From NCBI GenBank assembly GCA_963965975.1, contig OZ014419.1, forward strand, positions 2,268,701-2,332,700: DNA of 64,000 nt. Direction: 5' to 3'. This stretch comes from Xestospongia bergquistia. Taxonomy: Eukaryota; Porifera; Demospongiae; Haplosclerida; Petrosiidae. A program made the translations under genes and the position numbers. The notes under the pieces were generated by a model, which had not been told where the DNA came from, did no database searches, and saw only the letters and a program-made list of their open reading frames with translations. Shown here in pieces: positions 1 to 12,665 of the stretch. Within the stretch, counting starts at the first letter, position 1. Each line of letters opens with the position of its first letter.

Positions 1-787
1 GCCACCTTTACAAATAGGATGGAAAGGACATTTTAGTAGCATTGTGAGTGTTGATTTGGCCGAGGATAAAGAATTGATCGTAACTGCATCAACTGATCGT
101 TGTGTCTCTTTGTGGACAATAAATGGAAGATATATTGGTAAAGAAATGTTAGTTGTCCCTTCTATACAGAAATTTATCATTTAGGTACATTTGGTGAGAA
201 ACAGCCATGGAAGTTGAGCTATCCTCTCAATCCAACCAATCTCCCTCGTAAGGTACCTCCCGGACTGCATCAAGTTGCTTCATTCAATACATTACAAACT
301 ATAGCCGGTCCTTCGCCTTCAAAATGGAGGTTAGAAATAATGCGAAGAGACAGAATTAACATTGTCTACTATTAGATTAGCCAGGAATTTATTTTTGCTT
401 CTCATGAAGAATCACTTTTATCAACCAAAAGATCAAAGAAATAGCATTGTGTCAGTAGAATATACTATAGATGATTCATACATTGATGAAATACTGGGAG
501 AGACTTATAAGAGAAAGACACGATTTAGACAACCAATAAAACCAGTGAAAATTCGAGCATCAGAACACCATCCTTTCTCAATATACTCTGCACTGAAGTG
601 TCCTGAACTTCAAGAGCCCATATATACTCAGCCACATGTACAATGTGTAGAAGAGGAGACTGTCATGAGGCAGAGGGGAGCACAAAACAATCAAGACATT
701 GTACCCTTGAATAAGGTGTTACCCAAGAAACCCATTACAGAGAAAATGCTGTTACCTCATGTAAATAAAGTCAATATATCTCATTAA
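1..787 (+). CDS. WD40-repeat protein, 3' end (WDR49/WDR64-like), partial
   Basis: C-terminal part of a WD40 protein whose 5' end lies before the window. Exons are about 1-137, 185-247, 305-329 and 376-787; three introns of 45-57 nt keep one reading frame. The first exon carries the end of a WD repeat (HFSSIVSVD, then ASTDRCVSLWTI), followed directly by NGRYIGTFGEKQPW. That run, a last propeller blade leading into a G-T-F-G..W stretch, recalls the WDR49/WDR64/EFCAB8 group, which is linked to cilia in other animals; this assignment is from memory of the family and is only moderate. The remaining 140 residues are basic and have no domain I recognise. Its stop lies 42 bp from the stop of the CYTH gene on the other strand, so the two 3' UTRs must overlap or be extremely short. 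Confidence 0.6.
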
Positions 788-829
788 ATTAATTAAACAA
801 CATTGGTTCTCATAAAGATTACAGTACAG

Positions 830-1621
830 TCACTTTAATTCTAAGAGGTCCATGTATGCACAAACTATTAAGTCACTCTCTGTTATGCCAAGTTTTATCA
901 TAAGATCTTTAGCAATATCTTCTCCTTCAGACAATAACTGCTCTTTCTTCATACATATCTATAATAATATCCCATATGAGAGGGATATTAAAGTAAATTA
1001 TCATACCTCTAATTCAATAAAGTCTCCAAGTCCTTCTACTGTATCAATATGGATCCTAGTCTGTCCAACTATGAATAACTGCCTCACCTTATGTACACAA
1101 CCTGGAAACAAACTATAGAAGTTAATGAGAAATTCAAGCAGAATTAGATGCCAGATCATATACAATGTACTCAGTAGAGTGAGACTACAATGCTCCTTTA
1201 TTCTGTGATATATTGTCATTTACCTTTTATGCCTAGTGCTAACTTCAAAGTCTCTTTTAGATCATGAGGATTTTGGACAATTGTACAAGTATAGTCACTT
1301 TGTTTAGGTCCTGATATGTTATTACGAGTGTAGAAGATAAGAGACCCTGATGTAGATCTTTGTTCAATTCTTAACTAGATAAAGTCAGAGGGGTCATCAT
1401 GTCACTATAATTAATTTTGAACAGACCTTTAATCTTCCATTTGGTGAATTGAAAAATGTGTCTTCTTGTTCCAACCGAGTCCCTAATTTTGTAAAGTTTG
1501 TATTTGTGAGTGTCTTAGGTTTGTAGTATTACTCACCATCAGATCCACTCAGTTCTTTAGCTATCCTCAAAACGTTTTCAATATCTTTGACAGAAGCCTT
1601 CACTTCAACATTGGTAGGCAT
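830..1621 (-). CDS. CYTH-domain protein (class IV adenylate cyclase / thiamine triphosphatase fold)
   Basis: Five exons: 1537-1621, 1427-1482, 1224-1374, 1007-1101 and 830-958, totalling 516 nt, 171 residues, all in phase. The protein is a complete CYTH (triphosphate tunnel) domain: it opens MPTNVEVKA, matching the N-terminal E-x-E/V-x-K metal and phosphate-binding motif, then has [26 protein letters not shown], the core strand [15 protein letters not shown], and the closing [13 protein letters not shown] then AYMDLL. In the family this tunnel binds triphosphate-containing substrates with a divalent metal; the actual substrate here (cAMP synthesis, thiamine triphosphate or inorganic triphosphate) cannot be told. 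The sequence looks closer to the bacterial CyaB-like branch than to vertebrate ThTPase. It starts only about 176 bp after the stop of the NHL gene on the same strand. Several introns prove it is a resident eukaryotic gene. Confidence 0.85.
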
Positions 1622-1797
1622 TGTGTTCACGTGGAAGGAAGCTACACCCACTTGTTGGTCAATTGCATTAGTCCTTGACCTGAACTACTGTCTTTGTATT
1701 AATTAAACGCTAGAGATTCTCATAATTCTCAACATTATCAACAGCTATATTTCTTAAGTTATTACATTAAAAATAAAGAAAATGGATAATTTACCAA

Positions 1798-4700
1798 TCA
1801 AAATACTTGTATCCTATTGTTAAGCATGTCACATACGTACACATAACCATCTTCATCAATGGTAACACCTTGTGGAGCTGCAAATTCTCCTGGTTGACAT
1901 CCTTCTTGACCAAAACATGTGATAAACTCTCCATTAATATTAAAAATGGAGACACGACAGTTCATCTCTTCAACAACATAAATGAAACCTTGTTCATCGA
2001 TAGCAATTCCTCTTGGCTCCATTAGTTTCCCTTCCTCAGTCCCTCTGCCAGCGAAACTGTTTATACATTGTGAGCTTTCATTGAATACAGCAACAAGGTG
2101 GTTATGATGGTCAGTGACATACATACAGCCATTATGATCGAAAACCACATCATAGGGTGTTATAGCATAAAGAACTCGTTGGAACTTCCTTTCATGTGAG
2201 AAAATTTGCACACGATCATTGTTATGATCACAAATGTTGATAGTACCATCATGGGGAGAGATTTCTATGCCATATGGATAACAAAACATAGAACATTCAC
2301 CACCTTTCCCTCCAATTTTATCAACAGGTATTCCCTCGAGAGTGAAAGTATACATACAGTGGTTACCTGAGTCCACAATATATACCAAACCTTGTTTATC
2401 AACAGCAATACCATTGGGTAATTTCAGCTGCACAGAGGAGTCAGGACCTCCTATGGACATTAGTCTTTTACCAGTGACCTTGTCAAGAAGGGTGACACAT
2501 TGACTTTTACATTCAGATACAAGTATCATGGAGGAGTTGGGTACAGGGCATGCATTGTAGGGGTAATTTAATAAATCGATAATACGTACAGGATAACCTA
2601 ATATGTTTGGTGCCTGACAAGCATAAATAGAATATGGTTTCAGTCCTTTGATTGATTTGTTGTTTGACTTGATGAGCAACTGATGTCGACCACGAACAGT
2701 TGGCTGAAAGACTACTGTAAGTGTAGATGGTGTAGTGGTGGTGTCAAATACTAAAGGATTAGTTTTAGATGAGTCATCAGCCAAAGCTCTAATCTCAGCT
2801 GTGTATGTATGTTTTTTAGGATTGAGCTTCAACATTTCATCAATTGATACAATGAACTTGATAAATTGGTTTGTCTTGACTTGAGCCACCTCATTTGGAG
2901 AGAGATGGCACTCCACTAGTGCTAAGGGCTGATTAGTTTCTTCAATTGCGCTAGGAACTGAGTCCTGTTGTGGTGTATCTTCAATAGAAATCTATACAAT
3001 ATAATGATCAACTATGTACATTATTACTTTTAAGATTTACTTGTACTTTACTAAGAGAATCCAGTAACTGCTGTAAAACTTTCTTTTCAGCCCCTGTAAC
3101 CTTGCGTCCTCTCTCAGTACTCCAGCTATTCAATTTAGCCTTTAGTAAAGAGGTCTGTAGTACTTCAGTATGTTCTACTTGCTGAAGCAACTGTTCAAGT
3201 TCTTCATCTTTCAACTCCACTGCCTCCTTTCCTTTCCCAGATTCTAATTTCTTCATCCAGTCTGTGACATCAGCTACTTTTTTGTCAAGGTTTTCTTGTG
3301 TCTCTGTCACATTTTGAAGAATATCTTCTTCTTTTTCATTGAAAAGTACAGCTAATTCAGATTCCTTTTCAGCCATTTCAACTTCAGTAACCCCACGCTG
3401 AATCTGTGTTTTGAGTAAAATGTAGACTAAATACCTCTAACAATAACATTATTGTAAACAAACAAATGGCGCCATTATGTACAAACCACCTTGTTGCTCT
3501 ACTAATGGCCATTATGCTTTCAAATGATATAAGGATTTGCCATATCTTTTACAGGTTAACTAAGTAGTTCTAATGCATGGGATATATACTTACTTGAAGT
3601 ACTGTCGTGTCAGATTTTGTTTTGCTAGCAACTTGTCCTTGTAAAAAGTGATCAATTTTCAACGTGTGTGTCAGGGTGCTGACTTGCATCAAATCCACTA
3701 CTCCTTGTAACTGATGTACTTGTCGGCTCTTTGACAAAAGTAATTGAAACTCTTTGATGAGTTTTTCATAACTTTTCATGAGTTGAGGTACCAATGTGTT
3801 TAATTGTGTTACTGCTAATTCATAATCTTCTGAATGAACAGTTTGTGAGGTAATCAAATTGTGCATTAAATCTTGTAAGTTCTGTTTAGCTTGTGTTATA
3901 GGATTCTTATCCACCTCTTCATCTGAACCTTTCTCTTCATTCCTTACTCTTTCAGTATCTTCTTTACAATCTCTCTCTATGTATTTAGATTCACCCTTTA
4001 ACTCCTCCTCATTGATTTCTTCCACTTCTTCTAGATCGGTTTCTTTGCAGCCAAGACATCTCAAAGCTATTTTTAATGCTGCTACATTTCTATTGGACTT
4101 AACCAGTTCTTCTGTTGACATTGCTCTCATCTTCAAGACATAGTGAATATCATCAAGGAGTTCTGATAATTCCTTCTTCAAAAAATCCATTGATATTTCA
4201 AGTGCTTTCTTCTGCTGATAGTACAAAGTGAGTACCCTCATCTTCTCAGAGATTTGTTCTTCAATATCTTGTGTGGCCTTTACTGAGCTTTTTAGGACTG
4301 GATCAGATAGCAATCGTCCCTACATGGAATTGTCATGTCTCTTAGTTTTATTTATTAATAATACTCACATGTGCAGATGCATCTTCAAGTCTTAATGGCT
4401 CAAAGGCATTATTTGATAGACCTAATTAAGAAGAATCAACTTATAATTTTAATTGGAAAATCTGTACTAACTGTAGTGTTGAACAAGGTGATTGGCAATG
4501 CTTTTATTTCCAATTGTAACCATCACCCTAGCAACATTTGTCCAAGTAAGTTGGTTTTCACCGTTTGCATCAGTATTTTGACTGTACCAGAGACTGAGCA
4601 TTTGTGACTTGCAAATGCCTATTTAGTTATGTAGTAATTAATTTCATAGCCATATTGTTGACTGTAATCTATACCTCTGTGTCTGAAGTTTAGAAGAATG

Positions 4701-5478
4701 CTTAATAGTGATGACAAAGGTAATTTAATGACAATCCCCATGTGAAACCAATTGGTGAGCCCCTCCAGTTCATTGTTCAGATCAGTCAATGATACTGACT
4801 CTATAGAAAAGAAATAGTGCTTGTATTTGTGATACTCAAGTTACCTTTAATGTATTGTGATGAAGACTTGTCATGGTAAAAGGTGTTCATTGCAGATTGG
4901 AAACTAAAGACAAGACTGGAGGCCATTGCTCGCACAATATAGTGGTAGTTTGCGAGAGTCACTGGTGTAATCCTCACCTCTTTCATAGAGGAATTAGGAG
5001 AAAAGAATAGGAGATCAAGATGGCAGCTATTACCAGATCGAAACATATGTTGCAGTCGTATCCCGTCAATTGTCTTTGCATTGTCATCTTCTCCTTTTAA
5101 CAAGGATGAGTTGATTTTTTTAGCCTTCTTGAAGAACATGTCCCAGACTAGGATCCAGATATGAGGTGTGAGATCTCCAATACTATGTAACAAGTTCTTG
5201 ATGCTTTCGGGACAATCAAAACGGATCTCCAAAAGGGGAAGAGGATCAGAGAAGCAACGTACAATACTGGACACACCATACTGAGCCAGCAATGGTTTCA
5301 GTTGATTAAGAAGTGGTGGAAAGGAGATATGAGGAGTGAATGAGTCACAATGGAGATATGGTGGTTTTGATGTGTGATCTAATTGAATGGAGTGGTCTTT
5401 AATGATAATTTTTAAACGCAATGCATAGAAGCTGTTATGAAATTTGTGTTGAATATCCAGAGGTAAGGAAGACTCCAT
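1798..5478 (-). CDS. Death domain - coiled coil - filamin - NHL repeat protein
   Basis: Seven exons: 4845-5478, 4675-4800, 4472-4618, 4369-4421, 3594-4319, 3041-3403 and 1798-2991; 3243 nt, 1080 residues, every junction in phase. Residues 1-211 are an unrecognised globular region. About 216-300 form a death domain (LTDLNNELEGLTNWFHMGI, then LTWTNVARVM and NKSIANHLVQHY). About 321-680 are charged coiled coil with an acidic linker. About 705-800 fit a filamin/ABP280-type Ig repeat (ECHLSPNEVAQ; PTVRGRHQLLI). From about 855 there are five or six NHL repeats (LPNGIAVDKQGLVYIVDSGN; PRGIAIDEQGFIYVVEE), giving a beta-propeller. The rear half is the layout of TRIM-NHL proteins (TRIM2/3/71), but no RING or B-box is seen, so ubiquitin-ligase activity is not supported. 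A possible 5' UTR intron ends just before the chosen ATG (acceptor near 5500), so an upstream coding exon cannot be ruled out. Confidence 0.85.
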
Positions 5479-5639
5479 CACTGCACTATGTTCTCCTAAC
5501 TATATAAAAGAAAAAGTATTGTATATTATGGTAAAGAAATAACTCACTTTCAAATATATCAGCCCCACCCTTTCTTTGCAAAGGTGAGAGCCACACCCAA
5601 CTATTGCAATAACCCTTTGTCAACGAGATATATCCGTGT
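5479..5639. promoter_or_regulatory. Short divergent (bidirectional) promoter region
   Basis: Only 161 bp separate the ATG of the death-domain/NHL gene (-) from the ATG of the alpha2delta-like gene (+), so both promoters and both 5' UTRs must lie here. No TATA box is obvious. A possible splice acceptor for the minus gene (polypyrimidine run and tatag) lies at about 5500. Shared regulation is inferred from the spacing only. Confidence 0.4.
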
Positions 5640-8600
5640 ATGGCTGTGTTTAGTATTCTACTGTTCTTGTGTCTTTGTTTGTTTGTAAATTCACAACGAG
5701 GGTAGTATTCTCTTTACAAATAATTGTAATAACATCTTTTATATATTGTAGGCTGGATAATGTCGTGAATGAAATCAGTTCTAATTTATTGTCTCTGTTT
5801 AACACAGCTACTGACTATGATGTAATGAACAAGGTTAGTTATTATTAGTCAATGAGTACTATATTGTGTCTGTAGTACTATGCACAGTTGGTGAATAACA
5901 CAGAAGTCATTGAGATCAATGTAACAAATATTACACACGATATAGCAGCATCATTAATAAGAGAAGTCCGACCTGTCTTTGATGTCTTAAGGGTGAGAAC
6001 GGATGAACAGATGGATGGACTGACAGATGAATGGATGGATGGACAGCTGTACTGATGGATTTAATGACAGATAATTTTTGATGGATTGGATTGACTACGT
6101 ATTTAAATATTATTTATTCTATTTAGGATTCTGTTAATTATGCTACTCAATTATATATATCTCATCTTGATACAAGTTGTTGTTCTCCTGAGTGTATAGA
6201 TAATTATAACAAAATCCTCTGTAATAGAGTTTGTAATGCCTCAGAGATCACCTATTACCGTGCTTCTATTAATGAAGGGGTAACTCCTCCTTTAAAATAC
6301 GAGCCATCTTTTCGTCGACATGTTAATTTAAATGATTCATCAATTCATATTCCTGTTAATGTCAACAGTGAAGGTAAATTAATGAATTGTATATTAATTA
6401 TATTTTATTCTATATTAGACCCCAATGTTCTTTGTTTCATTGAGTGGTCACAAAACCTGACTGACCGGTTTGTCCAGAACTGGAATCAATTGATTAAAAC
6501 GTATAATGTCAGAATTGGAAGCCAGTTCATTGGTAGTTCTTCAAGTTCAGTTCGTTTTTTTCCATGTTAGTTCAGTATATTTGATTTTAATGACTATAAT
6601 CTTGTAGCTTCAGAATGGACTTTACTTGGAGACTGTGATAGCTGTCCTTATGAACGAGTTGATACATTCAATGCAAAAAACAGACCTTGGTATGTCTCTA
6701 TTTGTCTATATGCCATCCATTCATCCATCTATCTGTCCTTCTATTTAGCAATTGGTCTATTCCATTGTTGTTTTATTCATCCATTGTTGTTTTTCCATTG
6801 TTGTTTTATTCGTCCATTTAGGTATATCAATACAGTATTAGGTGAGAAACATGCAGTTATTCTCATTGATATGAGTGGTAGTATGACTGGATCATACTCT
6901 ACATTGGCTCGTCTGACGGCTACTGAATTCATTAATGGTTTATCAGCCAATGATTTCTTTCTGGTACTGAGAGTTGGTGAAACCAATCCTTCTTTTAAAC
7001 CATTTGGTAATTGTTTCGATAAGTTGGTGCGTGCCTCATCTGAGAACAAACTAGTCATCACTACTATTCTCTCAGAGGTGGATGATCCAGTTGGTGTAGC
7101 CGACTTTGAGGCTGCTATGACAGCTGCTTATAATCAATTACTTGTAAGAAATGACTTTTTTATTGCTATGTTCATCCATCCATTCATCTATCCATCCATC
7201 CATTATTTCATTTGTCAATTATTCTATATAACATTTTATTCTTATTTCTGTTATAATTATTTACTTTATTAGATTGTTTAAATTTTTGTCATTTTTGCAG
7301 TTTTTGTTTGCAAATGTTGTTATTGTTATTATTATAAACTGTCTTCATTCCAGAATAGTTCAGGCTGTCACAAGATGATAGTTATCTTCTCTGATGGCGA
7401 TGCCACATTTCCTGTTGAAAGTTTCTCTACACTCAATAGCCACAAAGAGATACAAGTGTTTACATTTCAAGTCAGTCCGGAAGGAGACAGCAGTGACATG
7501 AGAAAATTGGCATGTAACAATAGAGGTAACCTATTAACAGCATATATATCACCATAACAACTGTTACTATAGCAACAACATGTGTGTAATGATGGAAACT
7601 ATTACCTTGCTCACTATTGCCATTAAACGACTATAGTATAACAATAAATGTGGCAAGATATTCAGCACGTAACAGATTTTAGTTACTGTTTGAGTTAAAT
7701 GACAGTCATTTTTATCATTTTTAATTGCAGACTAGTTATAGTAAGACTAGTTGAATTAATTATTTCTAAAACAGCACTAGAAACATACCTGTAATGATGG
7801 AGGAGTATGAAGGAATGAGATTCCCTTGTGTTTGTGGGTATCCTTCATTAGTTAACTATGTATTACCTTACAACCACAGCTTACTTATATAGTAATCACT
7901 TATGGTTGGCATGGAATTTAAATCAGATTGGACTAGCTCAGTGAAATGACACTAATCTAAAATTGGAACAACGAATAATATCATTGCCAAATTATCTAAA
8001 CACTTGAAGCCATTACATCACATTCTACTCAGAACACCTGTAACAAGACTATCATTTTATCGAAACCACATTTATGTCAATCCCATATAATATAGCATAA
8101 TACATACCTCCTTTATATTGACAGTTGGATTATAAGGATAGCTATACCAGATATATTCTAATATATATGTAGTTGAAATCTTAGTTACTGGTATTGTCTC
8201 GTGAAATTAGTTGTATAACTACAATTGATTCTTTTCTTGTAGGTATCTTTAAAACAATTAGTGGATTTGACAATGTTGCTTTGAGTATTCAAGCTATTGT
8301 TGATGAGCTTCAACGTCCATATAATGCAACTGATGACATATTCAATGTAAGGTACATTGATTTGTGGACCGAGAATCTCATATTGACACTGAGTATGCCA
8401 ATTAAGCCTTATGTTGGGGGCACACCTCAATTTGTGGGTGCTATGGGTATTGATGTCACGGATATACGATCAAAGAACTTAATTGAAGGAAGAAGAGTAA
8501 GGTTCTCTATTGTATCATTTTTATCACTTTTTGTTGATTATTTTAGCTTGGATCTCTTGGATATACATTTAGTATCAATAACAATGGACAACTAATATCT

Positions 8601-11600
8601 CATCCGTTAATATCAGAACAAATCCATGAGCGTGTACCAGGAACTCTAAACGTCTTTGATATGATGCAGTTGGAATTTGAGAGCCAATCTGATGGAGGTG
8701 GAGTCAAGTTTGTGAGAGATGCTATGGTCAATAGGATGACTGGAGAATATACATTAATGTCACATTTTCCTGTTGAAAACAAGGTTAGTTTAGATGGAAA
8801 GATGATGGTTGAATGGACAGACAGTTGGATGAATGAATGGATGGACAGACGGTTAATTGTATATGCAAACATCTTTTTTCTAATTTTATTATTTCAGAAA
8901 AGATATGTAACAGCTAATACTACCTATCATTATGCACCTGTTATTAATTCTATCCAAAGGTACATTACATCATTTAACCATTACTATTACACAATGCTAT
9001 TATTTGGTTTAGTGTGAGCATCAAAATACCCTCAGAGGGGGTCCAACTCCTTGATTACATACCTTTATCTGAGTCTCAATTAACACAACTCTTATTTAAT
9101 GTAACTTACAATGTCATTGGAGAGATTCTTATCTCAGGACAAAGGTAAAATTTATTTACTATTATCACTTCACAATCAAAACAATCAAACTCGTTTTTAA
9201 TACAGGTCTTATTGCTATAACCAGTTTGAATATGACCTGTTGAATGACATCGGAGCACGATTATTCTTGGAGATGTTGATAGAAGTTGCACTGAGACATC
9301 AGAACATGTCCAGTACATCATGTAGTCCATTGTTGTATGAACCATTATTAAATGACTTGTACTATATGTACTCTAGTTCACTACTAAGTAATGTATCTGC
9401 TAATGATACTGTGATAAGGTGAGAGAGGAGATAACTAGATTGATGGATGTTGTGATTGTGTTTTCTATAGTACTTTTGTCCAATTTACATCTGGTTTGCT
9501 GTGGTGTCTGGGAGGAGGGACTGAGACCTTCAATTGTACCAGTCTATCCACTACTAACTATGTGGCTTTAGCTGAAAATAATGGCATTGTATTGTCTGTA
9601 TATAGAGGTATGGATTGACGGATGAACACACAGACGGATGGACTGACAAATGAATGGATTCAACTATAATTATAATTATATTGACTAGTATTTTTTTCTT
9701 CTCAAGGTATTTCACAGTCAAACACAGCAATTGTTGCTGTTCGTCCATTATTCCTTCCTCTCTCTCCACGTGTATCTATTGGAGTCTTAGGAATTATATC
9801 AGATGTCACAACTATTAATCAACTTCTCTCTAACATCCCCAGTAATATTTATCTCCTTGATGAAGGAGGGTATATTGTGGGAACCACCCAAAATGGAGAG
9901 GAAACGAATGGGACTGGTTTCTTAGGAGAACTACAACCTGCGTTATTCTTAAGTTTAATTGAAAATGGTATTTTCATTAACAAAAGTATTAAAGGATATA
10001 GTACTCGTTCATGTACCCAAGGATACGGAAAGGAACGGTCTTCTGCTTCTAGAATCACTGTGAGTGTGAACTTGAGTTAATTTAACTAATTAACTTTGTT
10101 ATTGCAGGGTCTTCTCATTACATTTGTTACATTTTTGTGGCATTTTATGTCATGGCTCACTTTAGTCTCTCTTCGTTCAATTTTTGTCTTAATACCTTAC
10201 TCCACTTCAATGTCCTCTTCTTTGTCTTCTTCATGTCAAACACTTGATCTCTGTCAATCACAAGTCATTTTTTATTCAGCTAACTATTCATTAATTAAAG
10301 AGACATCTCATTTGAACAGATCTCTTGACTGTAGCGGACAAATGTAAGCAGTTATTAATAATCCCGAACAGACACTATGTAATAAACACTGACCATCATA
10401 TACTGTCTGTAAATACAATGACCATAATAATCTAATATGTAGTGACAATAATGTAATTCTATAACTTGTGTTCTATTTAGTTTAAATACTAGAACTCAAA
10501 TATGCTTAGTTCTATTGAATTAGTAATGTAGTTTCCATAAGATTGAATAATAATGTTGTGGAAAGAGTGAATATGCGATAATAATAATAGTGTGAATAAT
10601 AGTGTTTTGTAGCAATACTTCGTCATTATATAATGACAGGAATTTTTTCTACATTATGATAATGGATTTTGTATATGTAATGATAATACTAAAATAACAG
10701 GAGCTTTGGTCAATGTAATAGTAATACTAAAATGACAGGAGCTTTGTCAATGTAATGATAATACTAAAATGACAGGAGCTTTGTCAATGTAATGATAATA
10801 CTAAAATAACAGGAGCTTTGTCAATGTAATGTGATAATACTAAAATGACAGGAACTTTGTTAATTGTAATAGTAATACTAAAATGACAGGAGCTTTGCCA
10901 ATGTAATGGTAATACTAAAATGACAGGAGCTTTGTCTATGTAATGTGATAATACTAAAATGGTTTGTCTATGTAATGTGATAATACTAAAATGACAGGAA
11001 CTTTGTTAATTGTAATAGTAATACTAAAATGACAGGAGCTTTGCCAATGTAATGGTAATACTAAAATGACAGGAGCTTTGTCTATGTAATGTGATAATAC
11101 TAAAATGGTTTGTCTATGTAATGTGATAATACTAAAATGACAGGAGCTTTGTTAATTGTAATAGTAATACTAAAATGACAGGAGCTTTGCCAATGTAATG
11201 GTAATACTAAAATGACAGGAGCTTTGTCTATGTAATGTGATAATACTAAAATTACAGGAGCTTTGTCAATTTAGTTATAATACTAAAATGACAGGAATTT
11301 TGTCTATGTAATGTGATAATACTAAAATTACAGGAGGTTTGTCTATGTAATGTGATAATACTAAAATGACAGAAGATTTGTCTATGTAGTGTAACACTAA
11401 AATGACAGGAGCGTTGTCTAAGTAATGTGATAGTACTAAAATGATGAGGTTTGTATGTTTAATTATAATACTAAAATTACAGGAGCTTTGTCTATGTAAT
11501 ACGATAATACTAAAATGACAGGAGCTTTGTCAATGTAATGGTAATACTAAAATGAAAGGAGCTTTGTTAATGTAATAGTAATACTAAAATGACAGGAGCT

Positions 11601-12665
11601 TTGTTAATTGTAATAGTAATACTAAAATGACAGGAGCTTTGCCAATGTAATGGTAATACTAAAATGACAGGAGCTTTGTCTCTGTAATACAATAATACTA
11701 AAATGACAGGAGCTTTGTCAATGTAATGGTAATACTAAAATGACAGGAGCTTTGTCTCTGTAATACAATAATACTAAAATGACAGGAGCTTTGTCAATTT
11801 AATTATAATACTAAAATGACAGGGCTAGTGACAGCAGCTTGATTTAATAATCATAAATACTAACAGTATGTATAATGATCATGTGCTATCTCATATTTGA
11901 TTGTTTTAAAACTGATTTTCCCTCTAATGAACTAATTGAATGTGCTAAGTTGAGTAGGTAGACAGTTGTTTGGAATTCCCAAAAGACAAAGAATGCCAAA
12001 ACTATCTTATCAAGTTATTTTTGTCACTTTGTTCTATTCAGTTGGTATGTTCAATGTACCTCAATATAAGGACTGTGTTAATGAGGCTATTTATGCATAG
12101 TTGAAATTAAGTTTTTAATAGAAAATAAACATCTAGAAAATGATATTCCTTCTTATTAAAATGCAAAAAATACATTTATTACTAATGGTATTCTCTCTCT
12201 TCATACAGTACATACCAAGTGACTATTGTACCTAATACATCATTAGTGTTAATATCTATTGATGAATGGTCCATGTTAAAATCATGTCCAGAAAGCGACA
12301 AAGTGACAATAGGAGAAAAAGACTATCAACTACCTTGCCAGTGCTCTTGTACTGACTGTCAACTCCATAGAAGAAGACCCTCTAACAGTTGTCCTGATAC
12401 ATATACTGTTAGTGTATCCTTCCATTTATATGTACCATTCTTACCAACTATGTTATACACCCACATTGTGTACATTTAATAGTTTGTGCTTTTAGCTGGC
12501 ATGTCATACTTCATAATGTTTAATATAATGCTAATATATTTGACAATCACTTGTACATTATTGTAGGAAACACAAGAGTGTTCAGGAGTTAACAGACTAC
12601 AGTCTATTACTCTCTCGTTGTGTGTATTTACGTTGCAACCAATCATCACTCTTTTCTTGTCATAG
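5640..12665 (+). CDS. Voltage-gated calcium channel alpha2delta / CACHD1-like protein
   Basis: Eighteen exons (5640-5701, 5752-5833, 5876-5992, 6127-6373, 6419-6565, 6608-6689, 6822-7143, 7354-7525, 8243-8496, 8547-8783, 8898-8959, 9013-9144, 9206-9418, 9471-9607, 9707-10059, 10108-10343, 12209-12407, 12567-12665) join in phase to 1050 residues. There is a signal peptide (residues 1-19), then a VWA_N region (SSIHIPVNV..DPNVL, IEWSQNLTDRF), the hinge RPWY, and a VWA domain from about 250 with a perfect MIDAS (DMSGSMT) and FSDGDA later. The Cache-like extracellular region follows (VGAMGIDVTDI; LGYTFSINNNGQLI), then a cysteine-rich segment (PCQCSCTDC). The protein ends in about 20 hydrophobic residues with no cytoplasmic tail, which suits GPI anchoring as in alpha2delta subunits. 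Family role: trafficking and gating partner of Cav channels, MIDAS-dependent. Whether it is alpha2delta proper or CACHD1 is undecided. Confidence 0.88.
10660..11825. repeat. Minisatellite, about 37-bp unit, about 30 copies, intronic
   Basis: Tandem array inside the 1.87-kb intron 16 of the alpha2delta-like gene. The unit reads roughly taatactaaaatgacagg followed by agctttgtcaatgtaatgg. Copies vary in the linker (gtaatg, gtaatgtgata, ttgtaatag) and in short deletions, and groups of several neighbouring units recur as blocks, a sign of higher-order duplication. The host intron is about 30 times longer than its neighbours mainly because of this array. Confidence 0.9.

Noticed and set aside
1001-1219. 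72-codon minus-strand frame as a separate gene
   Set aside because: Its second half is CYTH exon 4; the first half is the intron before it.
10680-11822. CRISPR-like appearance of the 37-bp repeats
   Set aside because: Units are contiguous with no unique spacers, vary in sequence, and sit in a eukaryotic intron: a minisatellite.
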